Positions 23,355 to 32,385 of a DNA stretch of 36,123 bases are shown here, in pieces. A program made the translations under genes and the position numbers. The first letter of the stretch is position 1; each line of letters begins with the position of its first letter. The notes beneath the pieces are model-generated. The model was given only the letters and a program-made list of their open reading frames with translations, did no database searches and was not told where the DNA came from. Source of the DNA: Pseudomonadota bacterium (GTDB lineage: Bacteria > Pseudomonadota > Gammaproteobacteria > Steroidobacterales > Steroidobacteraceae). The stretch spans positions 1 through 36,123 of the forward strand of contig JADJBE010000030.1 in the NCBI GenBank assembly GCA_016703895.1, given 5' to 3'.

Positions 23355-24632
23355 ATGCGCTTTCGTCGCAGTTTGATTGCGATTGCCTTCGCTGCCACGT
23401 TGGCTCTCCCCGCCATTTCAGCAGTGGCGCAAGAGGCGTTTCCCGGCGACAGCGTCGAAAGCCTGCTCGCCTACGCGCGGGAGCGGCATCCGGAACTGCG
23501 CGCCATGCGCTACGAGGCGGACGCCGCGGCCCAGCGTGTCGACCCGGCCGGCGCGCTGCCCGATCCGATGTTCAGAGCGGAATTGCAGAACGTCACCAAC
23601 TACGGCAACGACGGATCGTTCAGCCTGTCGCCGGCCAACGTCGGCTCGACCAAGTACACGATCTCGCAGAGCATCCCGTTCTGGGGCAAGCGCGACCTCC
23701 GGCAAGGGGTGGCGCAAGCCGACGCGCTGCAGGCCGACCGCCGCGTGAACGCGACCTGGACCGAGCTCGCCGCCAGGATCAAGATCGCCTACGCCCAGTA
23801 CCAGCTCGCGGCGCACAACGAGGAACTCGCGCGCGAGGTGCTCGCGCTCATGGGCAGCCTGGAGAGCCTCGCCCAGGTGCGCTACGCGAGCGGCCTCGTC
23901 CCGCAGCAGGATGCGATCCGCGCCCAGGTCGAACAGACCGGGATGCGCACCGACCTGGTGATGCTGGACAGTGAAAGGCGGCAATGGCAGGTGAAGCTCA
24001 ACAGCCTGCTTACTCGTCCGGCCAATGCGCCGTTGGCGGACCCCAGGGGTACCCGAGCACTGCCGCCCCCGGCTCGGCTCGATCCCGCGGCACTGGCCGA
24101 CCGGCTGGTGGCCAACAACCCCCAGCTTGCGGTCGAGGAAGCGCGCATCCAGTCGGCCGAACGGGGACGGGATCTCACTTACCGCAATCGCTATCCGGAT
24201 TTCAGCGTCGGCGTGTCGCCGATCCAGATGGGCAGCAGGATCAACGAATGGGAGTTGATGCTCGAAGTCAATATCCCGCTGCAGCAGGGGTCGCGCCGCG
24301 CGCAGGAGTCCGAGGCGGAGTCGATGCTGTCTGCCGCCCGTTCGCGCAAGGAAGCCGCCTTGCTGCAGGCGCGCGCCGAACTCGGCGAGCACGTCGCGGC
24401 GCTCGATGCGGCACGGCGCATCGAAGAACTGCTCACCACCCAATTGCTGCCGCAGGCCGGCCTGACGCTGCAATCGGCGATGGCTGCCTATGAGAACGGC
24501 CGCGTGGACTTCGCGACGCTGCTCGAGGCACAGCGCCAGATCCGCAAGGCAAAGCAGGATCGGGAAAAAGCGAACGCCGAGGCGCAGATGCGGCTGGCCG
24601 AAATCGAGCGGCTGCTGGGAGAAGACTTGTGA
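23355..24632 (+). CDS. cusC: CusC-type outer-membrane factor (TolC family)
   Basis: A 425-residue outer-membrane channel subunit. The signal peptide (RRSLIAIAFAATLALPAISA) is followed by the duplicated TolC helical repeats: LLAYARERHPELRAMRYEAD, ALPDPMFRAELQNVTNYGND, IPFWGKRDLRQGVAQADALQ in the first half, and LADRLVANNPQLAVEEARIQ, DFSVGVSPIQMGS, MAAYENGRVDFATLLEAQRQ in the second. There is no lipobox Cys, unlike E. coli CusC. Start ATG 23355 has AGGAG at good spacing; longer in-frame sequence overlaps cusF and is rejected. The stop overlaps the cusB start (GTGA), showing tight coupling. It forms the outer-membrane exit of the efflux complex. Unlike the outer-membrane factor at 19134, this gene is intact. 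Confidence 0.9.
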   Translation: MRFRRSLIAIAFAATLALPAISAVAQEAFPGDSVESLLAYARERHPELRAMRYEADAAAQRVDPAGALPDPMFRAELQNVTNYGNDGSFSLSPANVGSTKYTISQSIPFWGKRDLRQGVAQADALQADRRVNATWTELAARIKIAYAQYQLAAHNEELAREVLALMGSLESLAQVRYASGLVPQQDAIRAQVEQTGMRTDLVMLDSERRQWQVKLNSLLTRPANAPLADPRGTRALPPPARLDPAALADRLVANNPQLAVEEARIQSAERGRDLTYRNRYPDFSVGVSPIQMGSRINEWELMLEVNIPLQQGSRRAQESEAESMLSAARSRKEAALLQARAELGEHVAALDAARRIEELLTTQLLPQAGLTLQSAMAAYENGRVDFATLLEAQRQIRKAKQDREKANAEAQMRLAEIERLLGEDL

Positions 24633-26230
24633 AGACCGGAACCGCCGCGCTGGCCGCGGCAGCGATGCTGGCACTGGGTGTCGCCGGAGGCTATTGGTGG
24701 GCGCAACGGACCCCGGCTGTAGTGTCGAACGCGCCCCCCACCCCTGCGGCTGCGATCACGCCCGGCGCAACCCCGGGCGATGCGGCCAAGCCGGCGCGCA
24801 AGCTGCGCTTCTACCGCAATCCGATGGGGCTGCCGGACACGTCGCCGACGCCGAAGAAGGATCCGATGGGGATGGACTACATTCCCGTCTACGAGGGCGA
24901 GGACGACGCGGCCGACGATGGCAAGACGGTGAAGATCAGCGTCGATCGGGTGCAGAAGCTCGGCGTGCGCACCGAACCCGCGGCACTGCGGGTGCTCGAG
25001 CGCAATGTGCGCGCCCTGGGTCGGGTCGAGATCGACGAGCGGCGGGTCGTCGCCGTGGCGCCCAAGTTCGAAGGCTGGGTCGAGAGGTTATTGGTCAACG
25101 CAACGGGACAGCCGGTGGCCAAGGGCCAGCCGCTGTTCGAGGTCTACAGTCCCGAACTCGTGTCGGCGCAGCGCGAATACGCGATTGCCGTCAAGGGCGT
25201 GGAGGCGCTGAAGGACGCCGGCGGTGACGCCCAGGCGGGGATGAGCCGCCTCGCCGAATCGAGCCTCGCGCGCTTGCGCAACTGGGACATTCCGGACGAG
25301 CAGGTGAAGGCACTGGTGGGGTCGGGCGAGATCCGTCGCACCTTGACCTTCCGGTCACCGGCGGGCGGCATCGTGCTGGAGAAGAAAGCGTTGCAGGGCA
25401 TGCGCTTCATGCCGGGCGAGGCGCTCTTCCAGATTGCCGACCTGTCTGCCCTGTGGGTGATCGCCGACGTGTTCGAGCAGGATCTGGGACAGGTACGCAT
25501 CGGCAGCACGGCGCAGCTCAGATTCAACGCCTATCCGGGCAAGACCTTCGACGGTCGGATCACCTACATCTACCCGACGTTGAAGCCGGAGACACGGACG
25601 GTACCGATTCGCATCGAGCTCGCCAATCCGGGACAGCAGCTGAAGCCCGCGATGTTCGCCGAGGTCGAGCTGCCGGTCGGCGCCAGGGCCAAGGTCGTCA
25701 CCGTGCCGACGTCGGCCGTCATCGACAGCGGCACGCGCCGCATCGTGTTCATTCAGCGGGCGGAAGGACGCTACGAGCCGCGCGAGGTCAAGCTCGGCGC
25801 CCGTAGCGACACCCACGTCGAGATCCTCGATGGCGTCAAGGAAGGCGAGCCAGTCGTGACCGCCGCCAATTTCCTGATCGACGCCGAAAGCAACCTCAAG
25901 GCCGCCATCGGCGGCTTCGGCAGCGCCACCACCACGGGAGCCTCGGAGGCCGCCAAAGTGGGGCACAAGGGGCACGGCACTGTCGTGGCCATCGACGCCA
26001 AGGGCGGGACGCTTTCGATCAAGCACGATCCCGTGCCGAGTCTCAAGTGGCCCGCGATGACCATGGAGTTCGTGCCGGCCAACCCGTCGCTATTGCAGGG
26101 ATTGAGCCCTGGCTCCACCCTCGACTTCGAGTTCGTCGAACGCAAGCCCGGCGAATGGGTGATCACGTCCATCGCGCCGCCGGGCGCAGTCGCGGCGCCA
26201 GCCAAGGCCAACCCACACGCCGCACACTGA
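24629..26230 (+). CDS. cusB: CusB membrane-fusion protein with fused C-terminal CusF domain
   Basis: A 533-residue periplasmic adaptor that links CusA to CusC. The N-terminal signal/anchor (LAAAAMLALGVAGGYWWA) is followed by a heavy-metal-binding segment at ~52-85 (FYRNPMGLPDTS, DPMGMDYIPVYEG). Next comes the MFP core with lipoyl/hairpin and beta-barrel parts (VEIDERRVVAVAPKFEGWVE, GQPLFEVYSPELVSAQREYA, MPGEALFQIADLSALWVIAD, QLKPAMFAEVELPVG). The last ~90 residues form a CusF module (GTVVAIDAKGGTLSIKHDPV, SLKWPAMTMEFVPANPSLL) that keeps the CusF His, Trp and both Met. The C-terminal end is His-containing (ANPHAAH). The start is GTG 24629, overlapping the cusC stop by four bases. E. coli CusB lacks the fused CusF; such fusions are known in other proteobacteria. 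cusA starts ten bases later. Confidence 0.93.
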   Translation: MKTGTAALAAAAMLALGVAGGYWWAQRTPAVVSNAPPTPAAAITPGATPGDAAKPARKLRFYRNPMGLPDTSPTPKKDPMGMDYIPVYEGEDDAADDGKTVKISVDRVQKLGVRTEPAALRVLERNVRALGRVEIDERRVVAVAPKFEGWVERLLVNATGQPVAKGQPLFEVYSPELVSAQREYAIAVKGVEALKDAGGDAQAGMSRLAESSLARLRNWDIPDEQVKALVGSGEIRRTLTFRSPAGGIVLEKKALQGMRFMPGEALFQIADLSALWVIADVFEQDLGQVRIGSTAQLRFNAYPGKTFDGRITYIYPTLKPETRTVPIRIELANPGQQLKPAMFAEVELPVGARAKVVTVPTSAVIDSGTRRIVFIQRAEGRYEPREVKLGARSDTHVEILDGVKEGEPVVTAANFLIDAESNLKAAIGGFGSATTTGASEAAKVGHKGHGTVVAIDAKGGTLSIKHDPVPSLKWPAMTMEFVPANPSLLQGLSPGSTLDFEFVERKPGEWVITSIAPPGAVAAPAKANPHAAH

Positions 26231-26240
26231 AGGAAGCACC

Positions 26241-29200
26241 GTGCTGGGAAAACTTATCGAGTGGTCGGCGCGGAACGTCTTTTTGGTACTGCTGGCGACG
26301 GTGTTCGTCGTTCTGGCCGGAATCTACGCAGTCATCAAGACGCCGCTCGACGCGCTGCCCGACCTCTCCGACGTGCAGGTGATCATCTACACCGAGTTTC
26401 CCGGCCAGGCGCCGCAGGTGGTCGAGGACCAGGTCACCTATCCGCTGACTACGGCGATGCTGTCGGTGCCGAAATCGAAAGTCGTCCGCGGCTTCTCGTT
26501 CTTCGGCGCTTCGTTCGTCTACGTGATCTTCGAGGACGGCACCGACATCTACTGGGCGCGCTCGCGCGTGCTCGAGTATCTCAACTTCGCCGCCGGCCGC
26601 CTGCCGCGCGGCGTGACGCCGCAGCTGGGGCCCGACGCCACCGGCGTGGGCTGGGTCTACCAATACGCGGTGGTCGGCGCCCAGCACACGCTGGCCGAAT
26701 TGCGGACCATCCAGGACTGGTACCTGCGCTACCAGCTGGCGAAGGCGCCCGGCGTGGCCGAGGTCGCAAGCGTCGGCGGCTTCGTCCAGCAATACCAGGT
26801 CACTGTCGACCCGACCCGGCTGCGCGCCTACAACATCCCGCTGGCCAAGGTGGCGCAGGTGATCCGCGAGTCGAACCGCGACGTCGGCGGACGCGTGATC
26901 GAGATGGCCGAGGCCGAGTACATGGTGCGCGGGCGTGGCTACCTGCGCGGGCGTGCCGACATCGAGCAACTGGTCGTCAAGAGCGACAAGGGCACGCCGG
27001 TGCTGATCCGCGACATCGCTCGGGTCGAACTCGGACCCGACGAGCGCCGCGGCCTGACCGAACTCAACGGCGAAGGCGAAGTGGTGTCGGGCATCGCAAT
27101 GGCCCGCTACGGCCAGAACGCGCTGGAAGTGATCCACAACCTCAAGGCCAAGATCGAGGAGGTGAAGAGCGGGTTGCCGGCGGGCGTGGAGATCGTCACC
27201 ACCTACGATCGCTCCGACCTCATCCACCGCGCCATCGACACCCTGAAGCGCACGCTGATCGAGGAAAGTCTCATCGTCGCGGCGGTGTGCATCGTCTTCC
27301 TGCTGCATGTGCGCAGCGCGCTGGTGGCGATCCTGATGCTGCCCGTCGGCATACTGATCGCCTTCATCGCCATGCGCCTCCTGGGCATGAACTCCAACAT
27401 CATGAGCCTGGGCGGCATCGCCATCGCCGTCGGCGCGATGATCGATGCCGCGATCGTGATGATCGAGAACGCCCACAAGCATCTCGAGCGGCTCAAGCCG
27501 GGCGAATCGCGGACGCAGGCGATGATCGACGCCTGCCGCGAGGTGGGCCCCGCGCTCTTCTTCTCGCTGCTGATCATCACCGTGTCGTTCCTGCCGGTGT
27601 TCAGCCTCGAAGGCCAGGAGGGGCGGCTGTTCTCGCCGTTGGCCTTCACCAAGACCTTCGCCATGGCCGGCGCCGCGCTGCTGTCGGTGACACTGGTGCC
27701 GGTGCTGATGATGCTGTTCATCCGCGGCAAGGTGATGCCGGAGGCGAAGAATCCCGTCAACCGCTTCCTGATCTGGATCTACCGCCCGATCATCGCGACC
27801 GTGATGCGCTTCAAGGTGGTGACGATTCTCCTCGCCGTAGCAGTGCTTGCCGTCACTGCGTGGCCGGCGTCGCGCCTCGGTTCGGAGTTCATGCCGACGC
27901 TGAACGAAGGCACGCTGTTCTACATGCCGACTTCGCTGCCGGGCATGTCGATCACCAAGGCGGCCGAACTGCTGCAGACGCAGAACAAGATCATCAAGAG
28001 CTTCCCCGAGGTCGCGTCGGTCTTCGGCAAGGCCGGCCGCGCGCAGACGGCGACCGACCCGGCACCGGTGGAGATGTTCGAGACGGTGATCAACCTGAAG
28101 CCCGAAGGCGAGTGGCGCGCCGGAATGACCACCGACAAGCTGATCGCGGAAATGGACAAGGCGCTGCAGATTCCCGGCGTGTCGAATGCCTGGACGATGC
28201 CGATCAAGGCGCGCACCGACATGCTGTCGACCGGCATCCGCACGCCGATCGGCATCAAGGTGTTCGGCAAGGACCTCACCGAGATGGAGCGCCTGGCCAA
28301 GGAGATCGAGGCGGTGGTCAAGAACGTGCCCGGGACGACCAGCGCCTTCGCCGAGCGGATCACCGGCGGCTACTACCTCGACATCGAGCCCGACCGGCAG
28401 GCGCTGGCGCGCTACGGACTCGCCGTCGGCGAGCTCCAGGACGTCATCGCCATCGCGCTTGGCGGCGAGATGGTGACGACGACCGTCGAGGGCCGCGAGC
28501 GCTTCGGCGTCAGCGTCCGCTACCCGCGCGAACTGCGCGGCGATCCGCAGCAGATCGCGCAGTCGGTGCTGGTGCCGACGATGGACGGCGCGATGCTGCC
28601 GCTCGGCCAGCTGGCGAACATCCGCATCACCAAGGGCGCGCCGGCGATCCGCACCGAGAACGCGCTGCTCTCCGCCTACATCTACGTCGACATCCGCGAT
28701 CGCGACATCGGCGGCTACGTCGCCGATGCGCGCAGGGCGGTCAATAACAGCGTCAAGTTTCCGCCCGGCTACTACATCGCCTGGAGCGGTCAGTTCGAAT
28801 ACATGGAGCGGGCACTGGAAAAGCTGAAGGTCGTGGTTCCGGTGACGCTGCTGCTGATCTTCCTGCTGCTCTACCTCAATTTCCGGCGGTTGACCGAAAC
28901 CTTCATCGTCATGCTGTCGGTGCCGTTCGCGCTGGTCGGCGGGATCTGGCTGATGTGGTGGCTGGGGTACAACCTGTCGGTGGCCGTGGCGGTAGGCTTC
29001 ATCGCGCTGGCCGGGGTGGCGGCCGAGACCGGCGTGGTGATGCTGATCTACCTCGATCACGCGTGGCAGAAGATCCGCGACCAGCGCGCGGCCGAAGGCG
29101 TCAATCCGACCGCAGGCGACCTTTATGCCGCGGTGATGGAAGGTGCGGTCGAGCGCGTGCGCCCGAAGATGATGACGGTGGTGGCTATCATGGCGGGCCT

Positions 29201-29381
29201 GTTGCCGATCATGTGGGGGACGGGCACCGGTTCGGAGGTCATGAGCCGGATCGCCGCACCGATGGTCGGCGGCATGATCTCGTCGACGGTTTTGACGCTG
29301 GCAGTGATCCCGGCGATCTACGCGTTGGTGAAGGGTTGGCGGTTACCGAAGCATCAGGACGGCGTGGCCGCTAGCGTCTGA
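26241..29381 (+). CDS. cusA: CusA heavy-metal RND efflux pump
   Basis: A 1046-residue inner-membrane proton-driven pump of the HME-RND class that expels Cu(I)/Ag(I). Family marks: N-terminal helix (RNVFLVLLATVFVVLAGIYA), DLSDVQVIIYTEFPGQAPQ, the fourth-helix segment NIMSLGGIAIAVGAMIDAAI with the proton-relay acidic residue, ENAHKHLE, and ETGVVMLIYLDHAW. The periplasmic part includes ARTDMLSTGIRTPIGIKVFG; the DMLSTGI segment matches the part of E. coli CusA that holds one Met of the copper-binding cluster. The length is normal for the family. The start is GTG 26241 with AAGGA upstream, ten bases after cusB. No indel is visible over 3.1 kb, in contrast to several neighbours. Copper/silver rather than zinc/cobalt specificity is inferred from this motif and the CusF partners. 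Confidence 0.96.
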   Translation: MLGKLIEWSARNVFLVLLATVFVVLAGIYAVIKTPLDALPDLSDVQVIIYTEFPGQAPQVVEDQVTYPLTTAMLSVPKSKVVRGFSFFGASFVYVIFEDGTDIYWARSRVLEYLNFAAGRLPRGVTPQLGPDATGVGWVYQYAVVGAQHTLAELRTIQDWYLRYQLAKAPGVAEVASVGGFVQQYQVTVDPTRLRAYNIPLAKVAQVIRESNRDVGGRVIEMAEAEYMVRGRGYLRGRADIEQLVVKSDKGTPVLIRDIARVELGPDERRGLTELNGEGEVVSGIAMARYGQNALEVIHNLKAKIEEVKSGLPAGVEIVTTYDRSDLIHRAIDTLKRTLIEESLIVAAVCIVFLLHVRSALVAILMLPVGILIAFIAMRLLGMNSNIMSLGGIAIAVGAMIDAAIVMIENAHKHLERLKPGESRTQAMIDACREVGPALFFSLLIITVSFLPVFSLEGQEGRLFSPLAFTKTFAMAGAALLSVTLVPVLMMLFIRGKVMPEAKNPVNRFLIWIYRPIIATVMRFKVVTILLAVAVLAVTAWPASRLGSEFMPTLNEGTLFYMPTSLPGMSITKAAELLQTQNKIIKSFPEVASVFGKAGRAQTATDPAPVEMFETVINLKPEGEWRAGMTTDKLIAEMDKALQIPGVSNAWTMPIKARTDMLSTGIRTPIGIKVFGKDLTEMERLAKEIEAVVKNVPGTTSAFAERITGGYYLDIEPDRQALARYGLAVGELQDVIAIALGGEMVTTTVEGRERFGVSVRYPRELRGDPQQIAQSVLVPTMDGAMLPLGQLANIRITKGAPAIRTENALLSAYIYVDIRDRDIGGYVADARRAVNNSVKFPPGYYIAWSGQFEYMERALEKLKVVVPVTLLLIFLLLYLNFRRLTETFIVMLSVPFALVGGIWLMWWLGYNLSVAVAVGFIALAGVAAETGVVMLIYLDHAWQKIRDQRAAEGVNPTAGDLYAAVMEGAVERVRPKMMTVVAIMAGLLPIMWGTGTGSEVMSRIAAPMVGGMISSTVLTLAVIPAIYALVKGWRLPKHQDGVAASV

Positions 29382-29594
29382 GGCGCACAGTAGTCCCCAC
29401 GCGCAAACCATGTTGAAGCGGATTGATCGGCCGCGGCATCAGAATTGGACGAGGGTGTGACCAAACGTTCCCGCAAGCAAGCTGTTTCGCCGCCGATCGG
29501 CGCCTCCCAGCGAAGCCTCAATGAGTCACCCGCACGGGCGGTGCGAACCAGGGAGCAGGCGGAGCGATCATTGGCCTCGTTTGCCAGCCTCCGG

Positions 29595-30032
29595 ATGTCT
29601 ACTGACCGTGGTTCGCCCGATGCCGCCTGGGCACTGGTCTTCGCCTGCTGGCTGGTCGCCACCGTGGCGACGCTCGGCGCGCTGTTCTTCAGCGAGGTGA
29701 TGCAGCTGCCGCCCTGTGCGTTGTGCTGGTACCAGCGCATCTTCATCTTCCCGCTGGTACTGCTGCTACCGATGGGGCTGTTTCCCTGGGATCGCAGGGT
29801 CATTCGCTACGCGCTGCCGCTGCTGCTCGTCGGCACCCTCTTTTCGCTGTTCCAGCTCCTGCTCGTCTGGGAGGTCATTCCCGAGAGCATCCAGCCCTGC
29901 AGGCAGGGCGTGTCGTGCAAGGACGTGCAGATCGAATGGCTGGGCTTCCTGTCGATTCCGCTACTATCTTTTGTCGCTTTTCTGGTGATGAACGCCTTGT
30001 TGATCGCCGCGCATTTCAGGAGCTCGAGATGA
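29595..30032 (+). CDS. dsbB: DsbB-like disulfide oxidoreductase membrane protein
   Basis: A four-helix inner-membrane protein of about 145 residues that re-oxidises a periplasmic DsbA partner with quinone. The first redox pair is Cys41/Cys44 (CALCW) in the first periplasmic loop, followed by YQR. The second pair is Cys102/Cys108 (PCRQGVSC) in the second loop. Helices: WALVFACWLVATVATLGALF, IFIFPLVLLLPMGLF, LPLLLVGTLFSLFQLLLVW and FLSIPLLSFVAFLVMNALLI. Start ATG 29595 fits the family length. An in-frame extension to 29445 adds 50 charged residues without family character; its ribosome site is no better, so it is left out. The gene lies about 210 bases after cusA on the same strand and overlaps the next gene by four bases (ATGA). 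Confidence 0.85.
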   Translation: MSTDRGSPDAAWALVFACWLVATVATLGALFFSEVMQLPPCALCWYQRIFIFPLVLLLPMGLFPWDRRVIRYALPLLLVGTLFSLFQLLLVWEVIPESIQPCRQGVSCKDVQIEWLGFLSIPLLSFVAFLVMNALLIAAHFRSSR

Positions 30033-30682
30033 ACCGCAAGATCGTCTTCATCGTTTCCGTTGTCGTCCTGCTGCTAGTCTTCGCCGGAGGCGCGCTGCTG
30101 TACAAGAGCGAGAAGGTGCAGCGCTGGGGCAAGCTCATCGGGCAGAACCAAGCGGTGCTGGCCAGCCTGCATTCGCCGTCGCTCGGGCCCGAGACCGCGA
30201 AGGTGCATATCGTCGAGTTTCTCGATCCCGCATGCGAAACCTGCGCCGCGTTCTACCCACAGGTCAAGAAGATGATGGCGGCCAATCCGGACCGGATCCG
30301 CCTGTCGGTCCGCCACCTTCCCTTGCACAATGGATCGCTCGAGGTAGTGAAGATGCTCGAAGCGAGCCGCAAGCAGGGCAAGTACTGGCCCACGCTGGAA
30401 GCGGTGCTGGCCAACCAGTCGCGTTGGGTGAGCAACCACACCGCCCGGCCGGAAATGGTCTGGGAGGTGCTCGGTGGCGCGGGCTTGAATCTCGAGCAAC
30501 TGCGGGCCGACATGAATTCGCCCGACGTGGCCCGCAACCTCGAGCAGGACCGCAGCGACGCCAAGGCGCTCAACGTCACCATGACGCCGGAGTACTTCGT
30601 CAATGGCCGACCACTGCCGGACTTCGGCCTGGCGCAGCTGCAGGCGCTGGTGCGGGATGCGCTGCAAACTGCCTATCGGTGA
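30029..30682 (+). CDS. DsbA-like thioredoxin-fold protein, membrane-anchored
   Basis: A 217-residue periplasmic thiol oxidoreductase. An N-terminal membrane anchor (KIVFIVSVVVLLLVFAGGAL) is followed by a DsbA-type thioredoxin fold. The redox pair is Cys69/Cys72 in FLDPACETCAAFYP, and the cis-Pro loop is NVTMTPEYFVNGRPLP. The helical insert between them (EVVKMLEASRKQGKYWPTLE, PEMVWEVLGGAGLNLEQL) is normal for DsbA/BdbD proteins. It starts at ATG 30029, overlapping the DsbB-like stop, so the two form one translational unit and very likely a redox pair. AGGAG lies seven bases upstream. Placed after cusA, the pair may form or repair disulfides in copper-handling envelope proteins, or reduce copper-induced mis-oxidation. 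This link is inference. Confidence 0.85.
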   Translation: MNRKIVFIVSVVVLLLVFAGGALLYKSEKVQRWGKLIGQNQAVLASLHSPSLGPETAKVHIVEFLDPACETCAAFYPQVKKMMAANPDRIRLSVRHLPLHNGSLEVVKMLEASRKQGKYWPTLEAVLANQSRWVSNHTARPEMVWEVLGGAGLNLEQLRADMNSPDVARNLEQDRSDAKALNVTMTPEYFVNGRPLPDFGLAQLQALVRDALQTAYR

Positions 30683-30697
30683 CTGCTGGGCAGTGCG

Positions 30698-30733
30698 GCG
30701 GTTTGACTTTGTTTCAGCAAACAGCGAAACCGC
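30698..30733. terminator. Hairpin between convergent dsbA-like and multicopper oxidase genes
   Basis: GCGGTTT (30698-30704) pairs with AAACCGC (30727-30733), and an inner GTTTG/CAAAC can also pair. T-rich sequence lies inside the loop. It is in the 52-base gap between two convergent genes, so a two-way terminator is plausible, but the stem is weak. Confidence 0.4.
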
Positions 30734-30734
30734 G

Positions 30735-32222
30735 TCACGAGGCCTGCACGTCCAGCACTGCCATCATCCCTGCGTCCTCGTGCGGCAGAATATGACAGTG
30801 GAACATGCGTCTTCCTGGCAGTGTCTGCCGCGTCTTGATCGTGATAGTTTCACCCGCGGGCACGTTTACGGTGTCGAGCCAAGCCGGGTAGCCCACTGGC
30901 GCCGCGACGCCTCTCACCGTGCGTCCGACGACCTGGAACTGTGTGCCGTGGATGTGGATCGGATGATCCATGAAAGTCACGTTGACGAGATCCCAAAGTT
31001 CCACGCGACCGACCACCGTTTCGAGATCGACTCGGTTCATATCAAAGGATTTTCCATTGATCAGGAACGGCCCCATCATGCCCATCCCGGCCGCCGAGAG
31101 CACGACCCGCTGCTGTGCCGTCGCGGGACCGAGATCGGCAACCGGCCGTAGCACTGCCGGCAGTTCGACCGGCGCCTGCGCGGGGCCTCTGCCCGTCTCG
31201 ACGGTCATCAGCGCACCGCCCGCACCGCCCATCATCCCACCTCCGTACCCGAGGTCCCGCAACGCATGGCGCGCGGACTGCTGCGCTGCGATCGTCACTA
31301 CGATCTCGACCCGCTGGGCGGGGGCGAGCAGCCACTCCGTTAGCCCCGGCAACGGCTGGCCCAGCAAGCCGCCATCGGTACCGACGACGGTGAAGCGGTG
31401 ACCGTCGAGACCAAGGCGCAGGTAACGATCTGCGGTGGCGTTAATGATCCGCCAACGTTCGGTGGCGCCAGGCGTCATTGCGTGCAATGGAAGCTTCTGC
31501 CCGTTCACCAGCAATACACCGTTGCCCGCCATCATCATCCCGCCCATGCCTGCCATAGCCGTAGCCGCCGTGGCCACCCGACCGCTTTGATCGAGCGACA
31601 ACGACGTGACCATCAACGTGACCTCGGGAAGCGTCGCCGGCGGATCGTCGGCGCTGCGTACGATCAGCGGGGCCGCGAGACCGTGGCCGACCTGCAGCGT
31701 CGTGGTCTGGTGCGCGTGCGGGTGATACCAGTACGTGCCCGCGCTGCCCAGCGGAACGTCAAAGGTGTAGGCGCGGTCGTTGCCCGCCGCGACGGGATCC
31801 ATCGGACTACCGTCCTGGTCAGCCGGGACTTGGAGGCCATGCCAGTGGACGGTCGATTCGAGGCCGAGCCGATTGGCGAAATTGATTGTCACGCGCTGGC
31901 CCTCCCACAATTCGATCAGCGGCCCAGGGAATGTGTTGTTGTAGCCCCACAGCTCGGTCGTATGCCCGGACACCAGGGAGGCAAGGTACGGGGCAGCCAC
32001 CAGCATTCCCGCGAACTCGTCCGCCACCAAGCTGGTATTCGCGAGCACGTCGACCTGCCGCAATGGAAGCCCCGTGGGCCATACCGAACCCGAGGTGAAC
32101 CAGCGACCCATCATCCCGCTCATGCCTGGCATGCCGCCCATCTGCGCTGAGGCGCTACGAGGGTAAGCCAGCGCGGAAAGGGATGCCATTGCGCTGGCCT
32201 GGAGAAATTGACGACGACGCAT
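30735..32222 (-). CDS. Multicopper oxidase, CueO-type three-domain, Tat-exported
   Basis: A 495-residue periplasmic copper oxidase. The twin-Arg signal is MRRRQFLQASAMASL. A Met-rich segment follows at once (QMGGMPGMSGMMGRW). Copper motifs: VHWHG at 125-129, YHPHAHQ at 166-172, DHPIHIHGTQFQVV in the last domain, and HCHILPHEDAGM at 475-486, which fits the HCH-x3-H-x4-M type-1/trinuclear pattern. The spacing between the second and third motifs (~240 residues) indicates the usual three cupredoxin domains. A second Met/Gly-rich loop (TAMAGMGGMMMAGNG) may capture Cu(I). Start ATG 32222 is fixed by GAGGAG and the Tat motif. It would convert toxic Cu(I) to Cu(II), a role shared with the shorter oxidase at 20576. 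It is monocistronic on the minus strand, convergent with the cus/dsb set; no TKAC-N6-GTAA site is seen upstream. Confidence 0.92.
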   Translation of the reverse strand: MRRRQFLQASAMASLSALAYPRSASAQMGGMPGMSGMMGRWFTSGSVWPTGLPLRQVDVLANTSLVADEFAGMLVAAPYLASLVSGHTTELWGYNNTFPGPLIELWEGQRVTINFANRLGLESTVHWHGLQVPADQDGSPMDPVAAGNDRAYTFDVPLGSAGTYWYHPHAHQTTTLQVGHGLAAPLIVRSADDPPATLPEVTLMVTSLSLDQSGRVATAATAMAGMGGMMMAGNGVLLVNGQKLPLHAMTPGATERWRIINATADRYLRLGLDGHRFTVVGTDGGLLGQPLPGLTEWLLAPAQRVEIVVTIAAQQSARHALRDLGYGGGMMGGAGGALMTVETGRGPAQAPVELPAVLRPVADLGPATAQQRVVLSAAGMGMMGPFLINGKSFDMNRVDLETVVGRVELWDLVNVTFMDHPIHIHGTQFQVVGRTVRGVAAPVGYPAWLDTVNVPAGETITIKTRQTLPGRRMFHCHILPHEDAGMMAVLDVQAS

Positions 32223-32385
32223 GATCTGCTCCTCAGAGATGAGACATTGGTTCATTAACGGCCGGAAACATTCCTCGATCCAAAATGCGCTCAAGCAAGC
32301 TTCGCGCACGGTGCTTCAGATGACGACTCGGGCTGCCCAAAAGCTGTCAATGACGAACGAAGGGAACGCCGTGATGATCTCGGCG

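Noticed and set aside
26163..29060. Very long minus-strand open frame (about 965 codons) opposite cusA
   Set aside because: It is the mirror of a GC-rich gene with strong codon bias. The protein is His/Asp/Arg low-complexity, has no domain or ribosome site, and cusA on the other strand is unmistakable.
29445..29594. N-terminal extension of the DsbB-like protein
   Set aside because: Fifty polar residues without family similarity and without a better ribosome site; ATG 29595 gives the usual length.
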